A stretch of DNA of 64,000 nucleotides, taken from assembly GCA_944381115.1 (NCBI GenBank), contig CALWJV010000015.1, positions 1 through 64,000 of the forward strand, read 5' to 3'. Shown piece after piece: positions 42,054 to 51,167 of this stretch. Positions within the stretch are counted from its first letter, which is position 1. Each line of letters begins with the position of its first letter. Both the position numbers and the translations under genes were made by a program. Origin of the DNA: an uncultured Clostridia bacterium. GTDB taxonomy: Bacteria > Bacillota > Clostridia > Oscillospirales > CAG-272. A model generated the notes under the pieces. That model searched no databases. It was not told the DNA's origin and saw only the letters and a program-made list of their open reading frames with translations.

Positions 42054-43454
42054 ATGATAATAGGAATTGTAATTGCAGCAGTGTTATTGATTATTTTGTT
42101 GATTCTCGGTTATATGAAAGCACCTCCGGATACGGCATACATAATTTCCGGACTGGGAAAACGCCGCACACTTATCGGAAAAGCCGGATGGAGACTTCCG
42201 TTTTTTACACGTGTAGACAAACTTTCATTACGAGTAATGCAGGTAGACGTTAAAACATCGGAAGCAGTTCCGACCATAGAGTTTATCAATGTAAACGTTG
42301 ATGGTGTTGCAAATATAAAGATATCTTCAGATCCTGTTTTCCTTGAAAGAGCAGCAGAGTCGTTGCTGGGGATGAAACGCGAGGAGATGATATTCCTTGT
42401 AACGCAGGTGCTTGAAGGTAATATGCGCGAAATAGTCGGCTCTGTGGGTCTCAAAGAAATGGTTCAGGACAGACAGGGAGTCGCAAAAAAGATTACCGAA
42501 AATGTTCTTCCCGACATGGAAAAACTTGGAATTGAAGTTGTAAACTTTAATATACAGAATTTCAAAGACGGAGCAGGAACAATAGAAAATATGGGTATTG
42601 ACAATGTTGAGCAGATAAGGAAGACAGCACAGATAGCAAAGGCAAATGCCCAAAGAGATATTGCAATAGCAACAGCAAAGGCGGAGGAAGAAGCAAACGC
42701 CGTAAGAGTTGAGGCAGAAAAGCGAATAGCAGAGCAAGATGCAGACCTTGAAGTTCAAAAAGCAGATATGCGTGTAAAAGCGGATACGAAGAAGGCAGAG
42801 GCAGACGCAGCATACAGTATTCAACAGGAAAGCCAGCGTAAGACAATTGAAATTACCAAGGCGAATGCAGATATTGCAAGGACCGAAAAAGAGGCAGAAA
42901 TTGCCGAAAAGGAAATTGCAATTAAAGAAAGAAAACTTGACGCAGAGGTCAGAAAACAGGCAGACGCAATGAAGTATAAGGCGGAAAAAGAGGCAGAAGC
43001 CCTCATGATCAAGAGACAAAGAGAGGCTGATGCAAATGCATATGAAGCAATTAAAGAAGCCGAGGCAAAAAAAGCGGAAGCAGATGCTCTGAAATTTTCT
43101 ATGGAACGAGAAGCGGAAGGTATACGTGCCAAAGGTCTTGCAGAGGCTGAAGCAATAGAAAAGAAGGCAGAGGCTCAAAAGAAGATGGGAGAAGCATCAG
43201 TTATTGAAATGTATCTTAATGCGCTTCCCGAAGTTATACGTAATGCAGCGTCCCCGCTTGCACAAACGGATAAGATCGTAATGTACGGTGAAGGCAACTC
43301 AACAAAACTTGTAAAAGACGTAATGAACAGCGCGGGTCAGATCATGGAAGGTATGAAAGCATCTACAGGTATAGATCTTAAGGAACTTATTTCCGGAGTT
43401 GCAAGGGAAAAAAGTGCGGTTGTTAATCCGGAAAAGCCGGTAAATAACATGTAA
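42054..43454 (+). CDS. flotillin-like SPFH-domain protein
   Basis: The 466-residue protein opens with a single hydrophobic segment (about 2-21), which anchors it in the membrane, followed by the SPFH/Band 7 domain (about 25-180; AYIISGLGKRRTLIGKAGW). Residues about 195-390 are a long Ala/Glu/Lys coiled coil with many AEA/EAE repeats. The C-terminal segment resembles flotillin ends (PEVIRNAASPLAQTDKIVMYG). Flotillins form large oligomers that organise fluid membrane microdomains. The usual partner NfeD is not encoded next to it. AAGGAG site before the ATG; the gene lies behind a Mn2+-riboswitch-like leader and is followed by a terminator, so it is monocistronic. Confidence 0.93.
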   Translation: MIIGIVIAAVLLIILLILGYMKAPPDTAYIISGLGKRRTLIGKAGWRLPFFTRVDKLSLRVMQVDVKTSEAVPTIEFINVNVDGVANIKISSDPVFLERAAESLLGMKREEMIFLVTQVLEGNMREIVGSVGLKEMVQDRQGVAKKITENVLPDMEKLGIEVVNFNIQNFKDGAGTIENMGIDNVEQIRKTAQIAKANAQRDIAIATAKAEEEANAVRVEAEKRIAEQDADLEVQKADMRVKADTKKAEADAAYSIQQESQRKTIEITKANADIARTEKEAEIAEKEIAIKERKLDAEVRKQADAMKYKAEKEAEALMIKRQREADANAYEAIKEAEAKKAEADALKFSMEREAEGIRAKGLAEAEAIEKKAEAQKKMGEASVIEMYLNALPEVIRNAASPLAQTDKIVMYGEGNSTKLVKDVMNSAGQIMEGMKASTGIDLKELISGVAREKSAVVNPEKPVNNM

Positions 43455-43494
43455 AAAGCAATTTAAAAGCATGTTAAAGGGTGATAAAAATAAA

Positions 43495-43536
43495 AGAACG
43501 GTTGAATTCCTAAAAACGGATTTTAACCGTTTTTTA
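43495..43536 (+). terminator. intrinsic terminator of the flotillin gene
   Basis: AACGGTT and AACCGTT pair around a 20-base loop that contains a second possible pairing, followed by TTTTT. Confidence 0.75.
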
Positions 43537-43598
43537 ATTGAAGAATAAAATATAAGAAACATAAATTATTACGTTTTTGTAAATTTTAAAAAAAAGAC

Positions 43599-43627
43599 TT
43601 GATTTATTTTGCCAGATATGGTAAAAT
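43599..43627 (+). promoter_or_regulatory. promoter of rpsB-tsf
   Basis: TTGATT, 17 bases, TAAAAT, giving an untranslated leader of about 88 bases. Confidence 0.75.
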
Positions 43628-43633
43628 ACCATA

Positions 43634-43721
43634 TAAAAATTCACACACAGTTTGGCTTTGGTGTGGGGTAACTCATGAACATACGTACTGTGGTGGAAAA
43701 AACCAAAGGAGGACATAAAAA
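43634..43721 (+). promoter_or_regulatory. possible structured rpsB leader
   Basis: The 5' untranslated region contains CACACACAGTTTGGC and TTTGGTGTGG, which can pair, ahead of AAAGGAGG. Ribosomal protein leaders in Firmicutes are often autogenous control sites, but I cannot match this one to a known S2 element. Confidence 0.3.
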
Positions 43722-44459
43722 ATGTCGGTAATTTCTATTAAACAACTGCTTGAAGCAGGCGTCCATTTCGGACATCACACAAGAAGATGGAATCCTAAAA
43801 TGCAAGAGTACATCTTTACGGAGCGTAACGGGATATACATTATTGATCTTCAGAAAACTGTAAAAAAGTTTGAAGAAGCATATATGTTTATGCGCGACGT
43901 GTCTGTTGAAAAAGGAACGGCACTTTTTGTAGGAACAAAAAAGCAGGCAGCAGATGCAATTAAGGAAGAGGCGCAGCGTTGCGGAATGTATTACGTAAAC
44001 AGCCGTTGGCCCGGCGGAATGCTTACAAACTTTAAAACGATAAAGAAAAGCATTGCACGTCTTCATCAAATTGAAAAGATGGAAGAGGACGGGATTTTTG
44101 ATGCTCTTACAAAGAAAGAGGTTTCCAAGCTTCTTAAAGAGAAGAGCGATCTTGAAAGAGATTACGGCGGAATAAAGAACATGGAAACACTTCCTTCCGT
44201 GATTTTTATTGTAGACCCTCGCAAAGAAAAGAATGCGGTAGCAGAAGCAAAGAGACTCGGAATACCTGTAGTTGCTATTGTAGACACTAACTGTGACCCT
44301 GATGATGCAGATTATGTAATCCCCGGTAACGACGATGCCATCAGAGCCATAAAACTCATCGCTTCTGTTCTTGCAGATGCCATCATTGAAGGCAGACAGG
44401 GAGAGCAGACAGAGGATGTAGAATCAGTCGTCGAAGAAGGCGAAGAAGAGGCAGAATAA
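43722..44459 (+). CDS. rpsB: 30S ribosomal protein S2
   Basis: The 245-residue protein of the small subunit begins [20 protein letters not shown], with [20 protein letters not shown] and [14 protein letters not shown], and ends in the family's acidic tail. Length is normal. AAAGGAGG site upstream. It is followed 67 bases later by tsf, the standard pairing. Confidence 0.99.
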   Translation: MSVISIKQLLEAGVHFGHHTRRWNPKMQEYIFTERNGIYIIDLQKTVKKFEEAYMFMRDVSVEKGTALFVGTKKQAADAIKEEAQRCGMYYVNSRWPGGMLTNFKTIKKSIARLHQIEKMEEDGIFDALTKKEVSKLLKEKSDLERDYGGIKNMETLPSVIFIVDPRKEKNAVAEAKRLGIPVVAIVDTNCDPDDADYVIPGNDDAIRAIKLIASVLADAIIEGRQGEQTEDVESVVEEGEEEAE

Positions 44460-44526
44460 TTTTTTATACTCAAACACATAAAAATACAGTGCTGCCTTAT
44501 GTAATGGCAGTAGAATGGAGAAAAAA

Positions 44527-45450
44527 ATGGCAGTTATAACAGCAAAAATGGTTGCCGAGCTCAGAGGAATGACCGGCTGCGGCGTAATGGATTGTAAAAA
44601 AGCACTTGTAGAGACAGATGGGAATTATGATGAAGCTATAAAGGTTCTTCGTGAAAAAGGGCTTGCAAAAGCAGATGCAAAGCAGTCAAGAATAGCATCT
44701 GAAGGACTTGTAGATATCATGCTTTCCGATGATAAGAAAACGGCAGTTATGATGGAGGTCAACACTGAAACAGACTTTGTTGCAAAAAATGAAAAATTTC
44801 AGAGTTACGTAAAAGGACTTCTTCGTACTGTTCTTTCATGCAGACCGGTTGATGTAGACGCGCTTATGGCATGTAAATATGACGGAACTGATGATACAGT
44901 TGAAATAACACTTAAAGAACAGACATTTATAATAGGAGAAAAACTCAGCATTCGTCGATTTGTCGTTAGAGAAGGAATAATGTCCACATATATTCACGGT
45001 AAGGGAAGCATGGGTGTAATTGTCAATTTTGACACAGATGTTGCAGATAAAGAAGGGTTTGCCGAATATTCCAAAAACATTGCACTTCAACTTGCGGCTA
45101 ACCCATGCGAGTACGTTGATCGTAACGCAGTTCCGCAGACGGTGATTGACTCAGAGCTTGAAATTATAATGGCACAGATAAAAAATGATCCTAAAAACGC
45201 CAATAAACCGGAGCCGATTGTCCAGAAAATGGCCATGGGTAAGATGGGAAAATACTACGAAGAACATTGCCTTATTGAGCAAAGTTACGTTAAAGACGAT
45301 TCAATGAGTGTTGCCCAGTATACAGAAGCGTCCGCAAAAGAAATGGGCGGATCTATTAAGATCACAGGTTTTGAATGCTTTACAAAGGGTGAAGGACTGG
45401 AAAAGAAAGAAGACAACTTTGGTGAAGAGATTGCAAAGATGCTCAAATAA
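44527..45450 (+). CDS. tsf: translation elongation factor Ts
   Basis: The 307-residue factor recycles EF-Tu-GDP. The UBA-like N-terminus ITAKMVAELRGMTGCGVMDC and TDFVAKNEKF motif are characteristic, and both dimerisation-domain halves are present. I chose the ATG at 44527: the one at 44515 overlaps the TGGAGA ribosome site that serves the later codon. A strong terminator lies 100 bases after the stop. Confidence 0.98.
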   Translation: MAVITAKMVAELRGMTGCGVMDCKKALVETDGNYDEAIKVLREKGLAKADAKQSRIASEGLVDIMLSDDKKTAVMMEVNTETDFVAKNEKFQSYVKGLLRTVLSCRPVDVDALMACKYDGTDDTVEITLKEQTFIIGEKLSIRRFVVREGIMSTYIHGKGSMGVIVNFDTDVADKEGFAEYSKNIALQLAANPCEYVDRNAVPQTVIDSELEIIMAQIKNDPKNANKPEPIVQKMAMGKMGKYYEEHCLIEQSYVKDDSMSVAQYTEASAKEMGGSIKITGFECFTKGEGLEKKEDNFGEEIAKMLK

Positions 45451-45551
45451 TAAGTTGAAAGATTAATTAAAAAGTACACCGAAGACGTAAAATTAGCTGC
45501 GATGTAAGCACATAAATTTTATGGTCGCGTCCAAATCAATCAAAAGAATTA

Positions 45552-45592
45552 AAACGGGTATTTTCCAATTTTGTTGGAGGTACCCGTTTTTA
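45552..45592 (+). terminator. intrinsic terminator of rpsB-tsf
   Basis: AAACGGGTA and TACCCGTTT pair, with TCCAA/TTGGA extending the stem inside, then a T run. Confidence 0.9.
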
Positions 45593-45630
45593 ATATTATA
45601 AAAATTAAAAAATAAATATTAATAAAATGC

Positions 45631-45659
45631 TTGCTTTTTTATAAAATATATATTATAAT
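45631..45659 (+). promoter_or_regulatory. promoter of the TIM-barrel isomerase-like gene
   Basis: TTGCTT, 17 bases, perfect TATAAT, about 70 bases before the ATG. It may also drive pyrH and the genes after it. Confidence 0.75.
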
Positions 45660-45730
45660 ATATACAATGGGAAAGTTGTGCAAAATTTTAAAATAAAAAT
45701 AAAACAAAAAGGAAGAAAGGAAGAATTTTT

Positions 45731-46591
45731 ATGGAGATATCCAGTGAATTATCCCCCTTTTATGATTATGGTGATGAAAAAAAGATAGTCAAACTTTTAA
45801 AAAAAAGCGGATTCACCGCATATGATTTCAGTATGATCGATTACAATACTCACACTCAAGCGATAATAGGCTGTGAAGATTATATTGAAAGAGCGTATTC
45901 ACTGAGAAAGTATGCGGACGAAATAGGTATAAAGTGTAATCAAACGCACGCTCCGTTTCCTTCGTTGATTAACGGGAATTATGAATATAATAAAAAAATA
46001 TTTCCGTATCTTGTAAAAGCGATAGAGGTAAGCGGAATATTAGGTGCCAAAAACTGTGTTGTACATCCTTGCAATACATTTTTCGCTGAGAAAAATGCAG
46101 AATTTTACGAAACGTTAAAAGAATATGCAGTAAAAAATAAAGTACGAATTTGTACCGAAAATATGTTTAACTGGGATAAAGAAAGTAATAAAGCCACAGT
46201 TGCCGCTTGCGCAACAGCAAAAGATTTCAAAGAACTCCTTTCACTTCTTGACAAAAATATTTTCGGTGCATGCCTTGATCTTGGACATGCGGAGTTGATT
46301 GAAAACAAAGCAAGTGCAGTAGAAATGATCCATGAGTTGGGTGACAGACTTGTGGCACTTCATATTCAGGATAATGATAAACATTACGATCTACATAATC
46401 TTCCGTATACAAATAAACTAAATTATGAAGCAATACTTAAAGCATTACAGGATGTCGGATACAAAGGAGATATAACGTTTGAGTCAGGTAATTTTATTTG
46501 TAGACTTCCGACAGAGTTATACCCTGCAGGAGCAAAATTCATGGCAGATATGGGAAAATATTTTAAAAAAATAATTTGTGATAAGACCTGA
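45731..46591 (+). CDS. sugar phosphate isomerase/epimerase-like TIM-barrel protein
   Basis: The 286-residue protein belongs to the xylose-isomerase-like TIM barrels. Likely metal ligands are the His in THAPF, the His in CVVHPC, Glu in ICTENM, Asp/His in CLDLGHAE, His in ALHIQDNDKHYD and Glu in TFESGNF. Such proteins isomerise or epimerise sugars or sugar-like compounds; the substrate cannot be told. It sits between tsf and pyrH, where most Firmicutes have no gene, with its own promoter. GGAAG-rich region before the ATG. Confidence 0.82.
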   Translation: MEISSELSPFYDYGDEKKIVKLLKKSGFTAYDFSMIDYNTHTQAIIGCEDYIERAYSLRKYADEIGIKCNQTHAPFPSLINGNYEYNKKIFPYLVKAIEVSGILGAKNCVVHPCNTFFAEKNAEFYETLKEYAVKNKVRICTENMFNWDKESNKATVAACATAKDFKELLSLLDKNIFGACLDLGHAELIENKASAVEMIHELGDRLVALHIQDNDKHYDLHNLPYTNKLNYEAILKALQDVGYKGDITFESGNFICRLPTELYPAGAKFMADMGKYFKKIICDKT

Positions 46592-46667
46592 AAAAACAAA
46601 CCGATGGATATTTTGGAAAAAATATAAAAAAGATATATATCCGAATTTGAAAGGACGGTAAAATAAA

Positions 46668-47378
46668 GTGGAAAAACCGATATATAAACGAGTTCTTCTT
46701 AAACTTTCGGGCGAAGCATTGGCAGAAGGATCAAGCGGGCTTTACAATTACGGTTTTATAGATAAGATAGCGGAACAAATAAAAAAATGTTTAGAAACAG
46801 GATCTGAGGTAGCGTTGGTCATTGGCGGCGGAAATATATGGCGCGGCAGACAGGGCGGAGGAATGGACAGAGTTCGTGCAGATAAAATGGGAATGCTTGC
46901 AACGGTCATGAATGCAATAGCAGTCCAGGATTCACTTGTAAATGCGGAAATTGATACGGAAATAATGACGCCAATAATAATACAAGGTGTAAGCGAACAA
47001 TTTTCAAAAGATAAAGCGATAAAATATCTTGAAAGCGGAAAGGTCGTAATATTCGGAGCCGGAACCGGTAATCCTTATTTTTCAACTGATACAGGAGCGC
47101 TTTTGAAGGCTGCAGAGATAGGAGCAGATGTTGCACTTTTTGCAAAAAACATAGACGGTGTTTATACTGCCGATCCAAAAAAATATTCAAATGCAGTAAA
47201 ACTTGACAGTATCACGTATGATGAGATAATAAGTAAACGCCTTGGAGTAATTGATATGACAGCAGCAGTATTCGGAATGGATAATAAAATGAAAATATTG
47301 CTTTTCGGACTAGCAAATCCGGAAAATATTTTTAAGGCTGTTAAAGGTGAAAAGATAGGAACGCTTTTGACATTTTGA
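46668..47378 (+). CDS. pyrH: uridylate kinase (UMP kinase)
   Basis: The 236-residue hexameric kinase makes UDP from UMP. KLSGEALAEG, GGGNIWRGRQ and FGAGTGNPYFSTDTGA are the family motifs. The start is a GTG at 46668 with AAAGGA upstream. It opens the conserved pyrH-frr-uppS-cdsA-dxr-rseP-ispG-polC run. Confidence 0.98.
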   Translation: MEKPIYKRVLLKLSGEALAEGSSGLYNYGFIDKIAEQIKKCLETGSEVALVIGGGNIWRGRQGGGMDRVRADKMGMLATVMNAIAVQDSLVNAEIDTEIMTPIIIQGVSEQFSKDKAIKYLESGKVVIFGAGTGNPYFSTDTGALLKAAEIGADVALFAKNIDGVYTADPKKYSNAVKLDSITYDEIISKRLGVIDMTAAVFGMDNKMKILLFGLANPENIFKAVKGEKIGTLLTF

Positions 47379-47487
47379 CTTTACAGGAAAGACAGGAAAA
47401 AATTTTGATGAAAAAAATTTAAAATATAGTGGCATGAAATTTTCAGAAAAATAAAATCACAACATAATATGGAAAGGAAAAAACGCA

Positions 47488-48042
47488 ATGAAACTTAACA
47501 CAAAAGAATTTGAAGAAAAAATGCAGAAATCAGTAGTAGGTTTTGAAAAGGAGCTTGCAACTATAAGAGCGGGAAGAGCAAACCCCGCGGTTCTTGATAA
47601 AATAACAGTCGATTACTATGGAACTCCTACACAGATAAGCGGAGTTGCTTCGGTTTCCGTTCCAGATGCAAGAACTATTATGATCACTCCATGGGATATG
47701 TCCCTTTTAAAGCAGATCGAGAAAGCAATTCTTGCTTCCGATATCGGTATCGTTCCGCAGAATGACGGAAAGGCCCTGCGTATAGCATTTCCTCCGCTTA
47801 CCGAGGACAGAAGAAAAGATATAGCAAAACAGATCCAGAAAATGACAGAAGAAGCAAAAGTTTCAATTAGAAATATACGAAGAGATGCAAACGATAAGTG
47901 TAAAGAAATGAAAAAGAAAAGCGAAATGACAGAGGATGAGCAAAAGGCTTCCGAAAAACAGATTCAGGATATGACAGATAAATATACAAAAAATCTTGAA
48001 AAAATCTGTGCTGAAAAAGAAAAGGAAATAATGTCGATTTAA
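47488..48042 (+). CDS. frr: ribosome recycling factor
   Basis: The 184-residue protein splits post-termination ribosomes with EF-G. GFEKELATIRAGRANPAVLDK and the helical C-terminus (VSIRNIRRDANDKCKEM) are diagnostic. Length is the standard 184-185. GGAAAGGA upstream. Confidence 0.98.
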   Translation: MKLNTKEFEEKMQKSVVGFEKELATIRAGRANPAVLDKITVDYYGTPTQISGVASVSVPDARTIMITPWDMSLLKQIEKAILASDIGIVPQNDGKALRIAFPPLTEDRRKDIAKQIQKMTEEAKVSIRNIRRDANDKCKEMKKKSEMTEDEQKASEKQIQDMTDKYTKNLEKICAEKEKEIMSI

Positions 48043-48137
48043 GTCCCGGCATTTTACAGTAACGCCGCAGATAAAATACTGATTACTCCGATGAAATTTT
48101 TGTGGTGCGGATACGCAAATCAAAGGGGATTTATTTT

Positions 48138-48875
48138 ATGAACGAAAGCAATGAAAGTCCTGTATACGGTGAAAACGGTGAACTTGTAAAAGTGGGTTCT
48201 GACTTAAAGCATATCGCTTTTATAATGGACGGAAACGGCAGATGGGCAAAAATGAGGGGTAAACGCCGTGATTATGGACATACTGAAGGAGCAAAGGCGT
48301 TTGAGCGTATTGTTGAATACTGCGGGAAAATAGGTATCCGTGTTATGACAGTATATGCTTTTTCGACCGAAAACTGGAAAAGACCAAAAGAAGAGGTCGA
48401 TAAAATAATGTTGCTGCTTGAAAAGTATCTTGATAAACTTTTGGCAAAAGTTTCGCAGTACGATATAAAAGTAAAGTTTATCGGAGATAAAATACCTCTT
48501 TCTGAAAAATTGAAAAAAAAGATAGCATTGGCAGAAAAGGAAACGAAGAATAAAGGCAGACTTCTTAATATAGCGCTTAACTACGGTAGCCGTGCGGAAA
48601 TAACTGAAGCAGTAAACAAACTTATAAAACGCGGAATTGGAAGAGTAACGGAAAAAGATATTTCCGATGCACTTTATACAGCCGGAGAACCGGATCCGGA
48701 TCTTATAATAAGAACAGCCGGGGAGCAACGTCTGTCAAACTTTCTTATGTGGCAGGCGGCGTATTCGGAGTTTTATTTTACAGATGTGCTTTGGCCGGAC
48801 ATGACAGATAAAGATGTAGAGAAAGCGATAAATAATTATTACAAACGAACGAGACGTTACGGCGGTCTTGCATAG
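48138..48875 (+). CDS. uppS: undecaprenyl diphosphate synthase
   Basis: The 245-residue cis-prenyltransferase builds the C55 lipid carrier for cell-wall synthesis. HIAFIMDGNGRWAKMRGKR carries the catalytic Asp; YAFSTENW and the RTAGEQRLSNFLMWQAAYSE segment complete the active site. I start at the ATG at 48138 with AAGGGG nine bases upstream; an earlier in-frame ATG adds 12 unconserved residues. dxr, ispG and ispH in this window feed its substrates. Confidence 0.96.
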   Translation: MNESNESPVYGENGELVKVGSDLKHIAFIMDGNGRWAKMRGKRRDYGHTEGAKAFERIVEYCGKIGIRVMTVYAFSTENWKRPKEEVDKIMLLLEKYLDKLLAKVSQYDIKVKFIGDKIPLSEKLKKKIALAEKETKNKGRLLNIALNYGSRAEITEAVNKLIKRGIGRVTEKDISDALYTAGEPDPDLIIRTAGEQRLSNFLMWQAAYSEFYFTDVLWPDMTDKDVEKAINNYYKRTRRYGGLA

Positions 48876-48902
48876 TCTCGAAAAAACAAAGGGAGTGGTG
48901 TT

Positions 48903-49742
48903 ATGATAAGGCGTATTATAACAGCGGTAATAGGGTTGGCAGTACTTATACCTTTCATAATTTTTTCGGACAAATGGCCGATGTTAGTGTTTACAACAGT
49001 AGTTTCTACCGTAGCGATCTGGGAGATTCTTTGCTGTGTCGGGTACAGTAAAAAGTGGTATATCGTAATTCCATCGCTTTTGGTATCGGTAGTGGTTCAA
49101 GGACTTGCAAGAACGCAGTTTTTTAATGACGATCAGTATTTGACAATAGTTTTACTTATTTACCTTGGTTTTTCTGTGTTGTTTATGACAATGGCTGTAT
49201 TTTCGAAGGGAAAGATCAAACTATATGAAGTAACACAAATTTCAGTTATGATTATGTATGTGACTTTCGGATTTGCCGCTTTAGTACTGCTACGTGATTT
49301 CGGAGAAGATGGATTCATACTCTTTCTTCTTGCGTTTCTTATACCATGGATATGCGATGCAATGGCATACTTTGTCGGCGTATTTTTCGGAAAACATAAA
49401 ATGATACCGGACGTAAGTCCTAAAAAAACTGTTGAAGGTGCCATTGGAGGAATAGTCGGTGTTGTTGTATGTACCGTGATATTCGGAGTTGTTATGCAAT
49501 TGGGATTTGAAAAAAATCCGAATTATTTTGTACTTGTTCTCATTTCATTGGTAGGCGGATTTGTCAGCCAATGGGGAGATCTTATTGCTTCATTACTAAA
49601 AAGAGAATACGGAATTAAAGATTACGGAAAAATTTTCCCCGGACATGGAGGTATGATGGACAGATTTGATTCTATAATTCCCGTTTCAATGTTCGTTTAT
49701 ATACTTTGCAGAGCATTTACCGATTATAGGATTTTCAACTGA
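48903..49742 (+). CDS. cdsA: phosphatidate cytidylyltransferase
   Basis: The 279-residue integral membrane enzyme makes CDP-diacylglycerol. About seven to eight hydrophobic segments are visible, and the signature SLLKREYGIKDYGKIFPGHG plus GMMDRFDS near the end is diagnostic. GGGAG site before the ATG. Lies between uppS and dxr in the usual order. Confidence 0.97.
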   Translation: MIRRIITAVIGLAVLIPFIIFSDKWPMLVFTTVVSTVAIWEILCCVGYSKKWYIVIPSLLVSVVVQGLARTQFFNDDQYLTIVLLIYLGFSVLFMTMAVFSKGKIKLYEVTQISVMIMYVTFGFAALVLLRDFGEDGFILFLLAFLIPWICDAMAYFVGVFFGKHKMIPDVSPKKTVEGAIGGIVGVVVCTVIFGVVMQLGFEKNPNYFVLVLISLVGGFVSQWGDLIASLLKREYGIKDYGKIFPGHGGMMDRFDSIIPVSMFVYILCRAFTDYRIFN

Positions 49743-49914
49743 AATATACTATTGTAAAATACAAAATTCATATTGTGGTTTGATAAATTATTAGAGAAAT
49801 AAATATTTATTGTAAAAAAAAGAAATTTCAGGTAAAGAAAAAGATAAACTGTAAGATAGGAGATTATCTGAAAAGGTCTGCAAGAAAATTAATTTTAGAT
49901 CAAGAGGGCGGGAA

Positions 49915-51066
49915 ATGAGTAATAAGGTTATAGCAGTGTTGGGTGCAACCGGTTCTGTAGGAACACAAGCGCTTGATGTTGCAAGGAAAAAAGGTTATAC
50001 CGTAGATACGATAAGTTGTCGCCGTGATATAAAAAAAGCGGAAAAAGCAATAAGGGAATTCAATGTAAAACTATGTGCGGTGGAAGACAGTGAGGCGGCG
50101 AGCCTTCTCAGAGCATCAATTAAAGATACGTGTTGTAAGGTAATATCGGGAGAAGGATCGGCGGTAATCGCAGCGGAGGAAACAAGTGCAGATATCGTAA
50201 TAAACTCTGTTACCGGAATTGCCGGACTTATGCCTACAGTCAAAACGCTCGAAGCAGGAAAAAAACTTGCATTGGCAAATAAAGAAAGTCTTGTCACTGC
50301 AGGAATGTATGTAATGTATCTCGCAGGAAAGAATAATAAAGAGATACTGCCTGTGGACAGTGAGCACTGTGCTGTTTGGCAATCGCTTCGCAGTGGGAAA
50401 AAAAGTGAGGTCAAAAGGCTGATACTTACGGCATCAGGAGGCCCATTTTTCTCTTATAGCAGAGAAGAGCTTGAAAAAGTGACACCTGCCGAAGCACTTA
50501 AACATCCAACATGGAATATGGGAACAAAGATAACCGTAGACAGTGCAACGCTTATGAACAAAGGGTTTGAGGTTATTGAAGCGGCATGGCTTTTCGGTAT
50601 TCCGGCAGAAAAAATAGATGTGATAATCCACCGCGAAAGCATAATTCACTCGATGGTGGAATATAACGATAATATGGTAATAGCCCAGCTCGGTGTACCG
50701 GATATGCGTTCATGCATACAGTATGCGCTGACTTACCCTGACAGATATGATTCACCTGCGGAGCAACTTGATTTTACAAAAATATCAAAACTTACCTTTT
50801 TTAAGCCGGATACAGATACATTCCCGCTTTTGAAACTTGCAAAAAAAGTTTATTCTCTCGGAGGGAGTTACGGCGCGGCACTTAACGGTGCAAATGAAGA
50901 AGCGGTCCGTCTTTTTTTGGAAGGTAAGATCAATTTAAACCGGCTTTTCGATCTTGTTGAAACGGCAACGCTTGCCTGTGGGGAAAAAAACGGTTTTTCG
51001 CTTTCTGCGGTTTATGATGCAGATGCAAGGGCCAAAGCGTATGTCAGGGAAAGATGTAAACTGTAA
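49915..51066 (+). CDS. dxr: 1-deoxy-D-xylulose 5-phosphate reductoisomerase
   Basis: The 383-residue NADPH enzyme makes MEP, the first committed step of the MEP pathway. The Rossmann motif AVLGATGSVGTQALDV, LANKESLVTAG, PVDSEHCAVWQSL (metal ligands), TASGGPFF and HPTWNMGTKITVDSATLMNK are all present. Length is normal. The 172-base gap before it is AT-rich and without a clear terminator. Confidence 0.98.
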   Translation: MSNKVIAVLGATGSVGTQALDVARKKGYTVDTISCRRDIKKAEKAIREFNVKLCAVEDSEAASLLRASIKDTCCKVISGEGSAVIAAEETSADIVINSVTGIAGLMPTVKTLEAGKKLALANKESLVTAGMYVMYLAGKNNKEILPVDSEHCAVWQSLRSGKKSEVKRLILTASGGPFFSYSREELEKVTPAEALKHPTWNMGTKITVDSATLMNKGFEVIEAAWLFGIPAEKIDVIIHRESIIHSMVEYNDNMVIAQLGVPDMRSCIQYALTYPDRYDSPAEQLDFTKISKLTFFKPDTDTFPLLKLAKKVYSLGGSYGAALNGANEEAVRLFLEGKINLNRLFDLVETATLACGEKNGFSLSAVYDADARAKAYVRERCKL

Positions 51067-51167
51067 AATGAATTCCGGATTTTGTAAATCAAGAAATTTA
51101 TTTGTAAATTGATATATGTTCAGGGCTGAACCAAATCTTAATCAATTATTAAGCAAAAGGAGATTTA

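Noticed and set aside
42327-43178. 283-codon minus-strand ORF opposite the flotillin gene
   Set aside because: It mirrors the Ala/Glu/Lys coiled coil, giving a Cys/Phe/Leu-rich product with no ribosome site.
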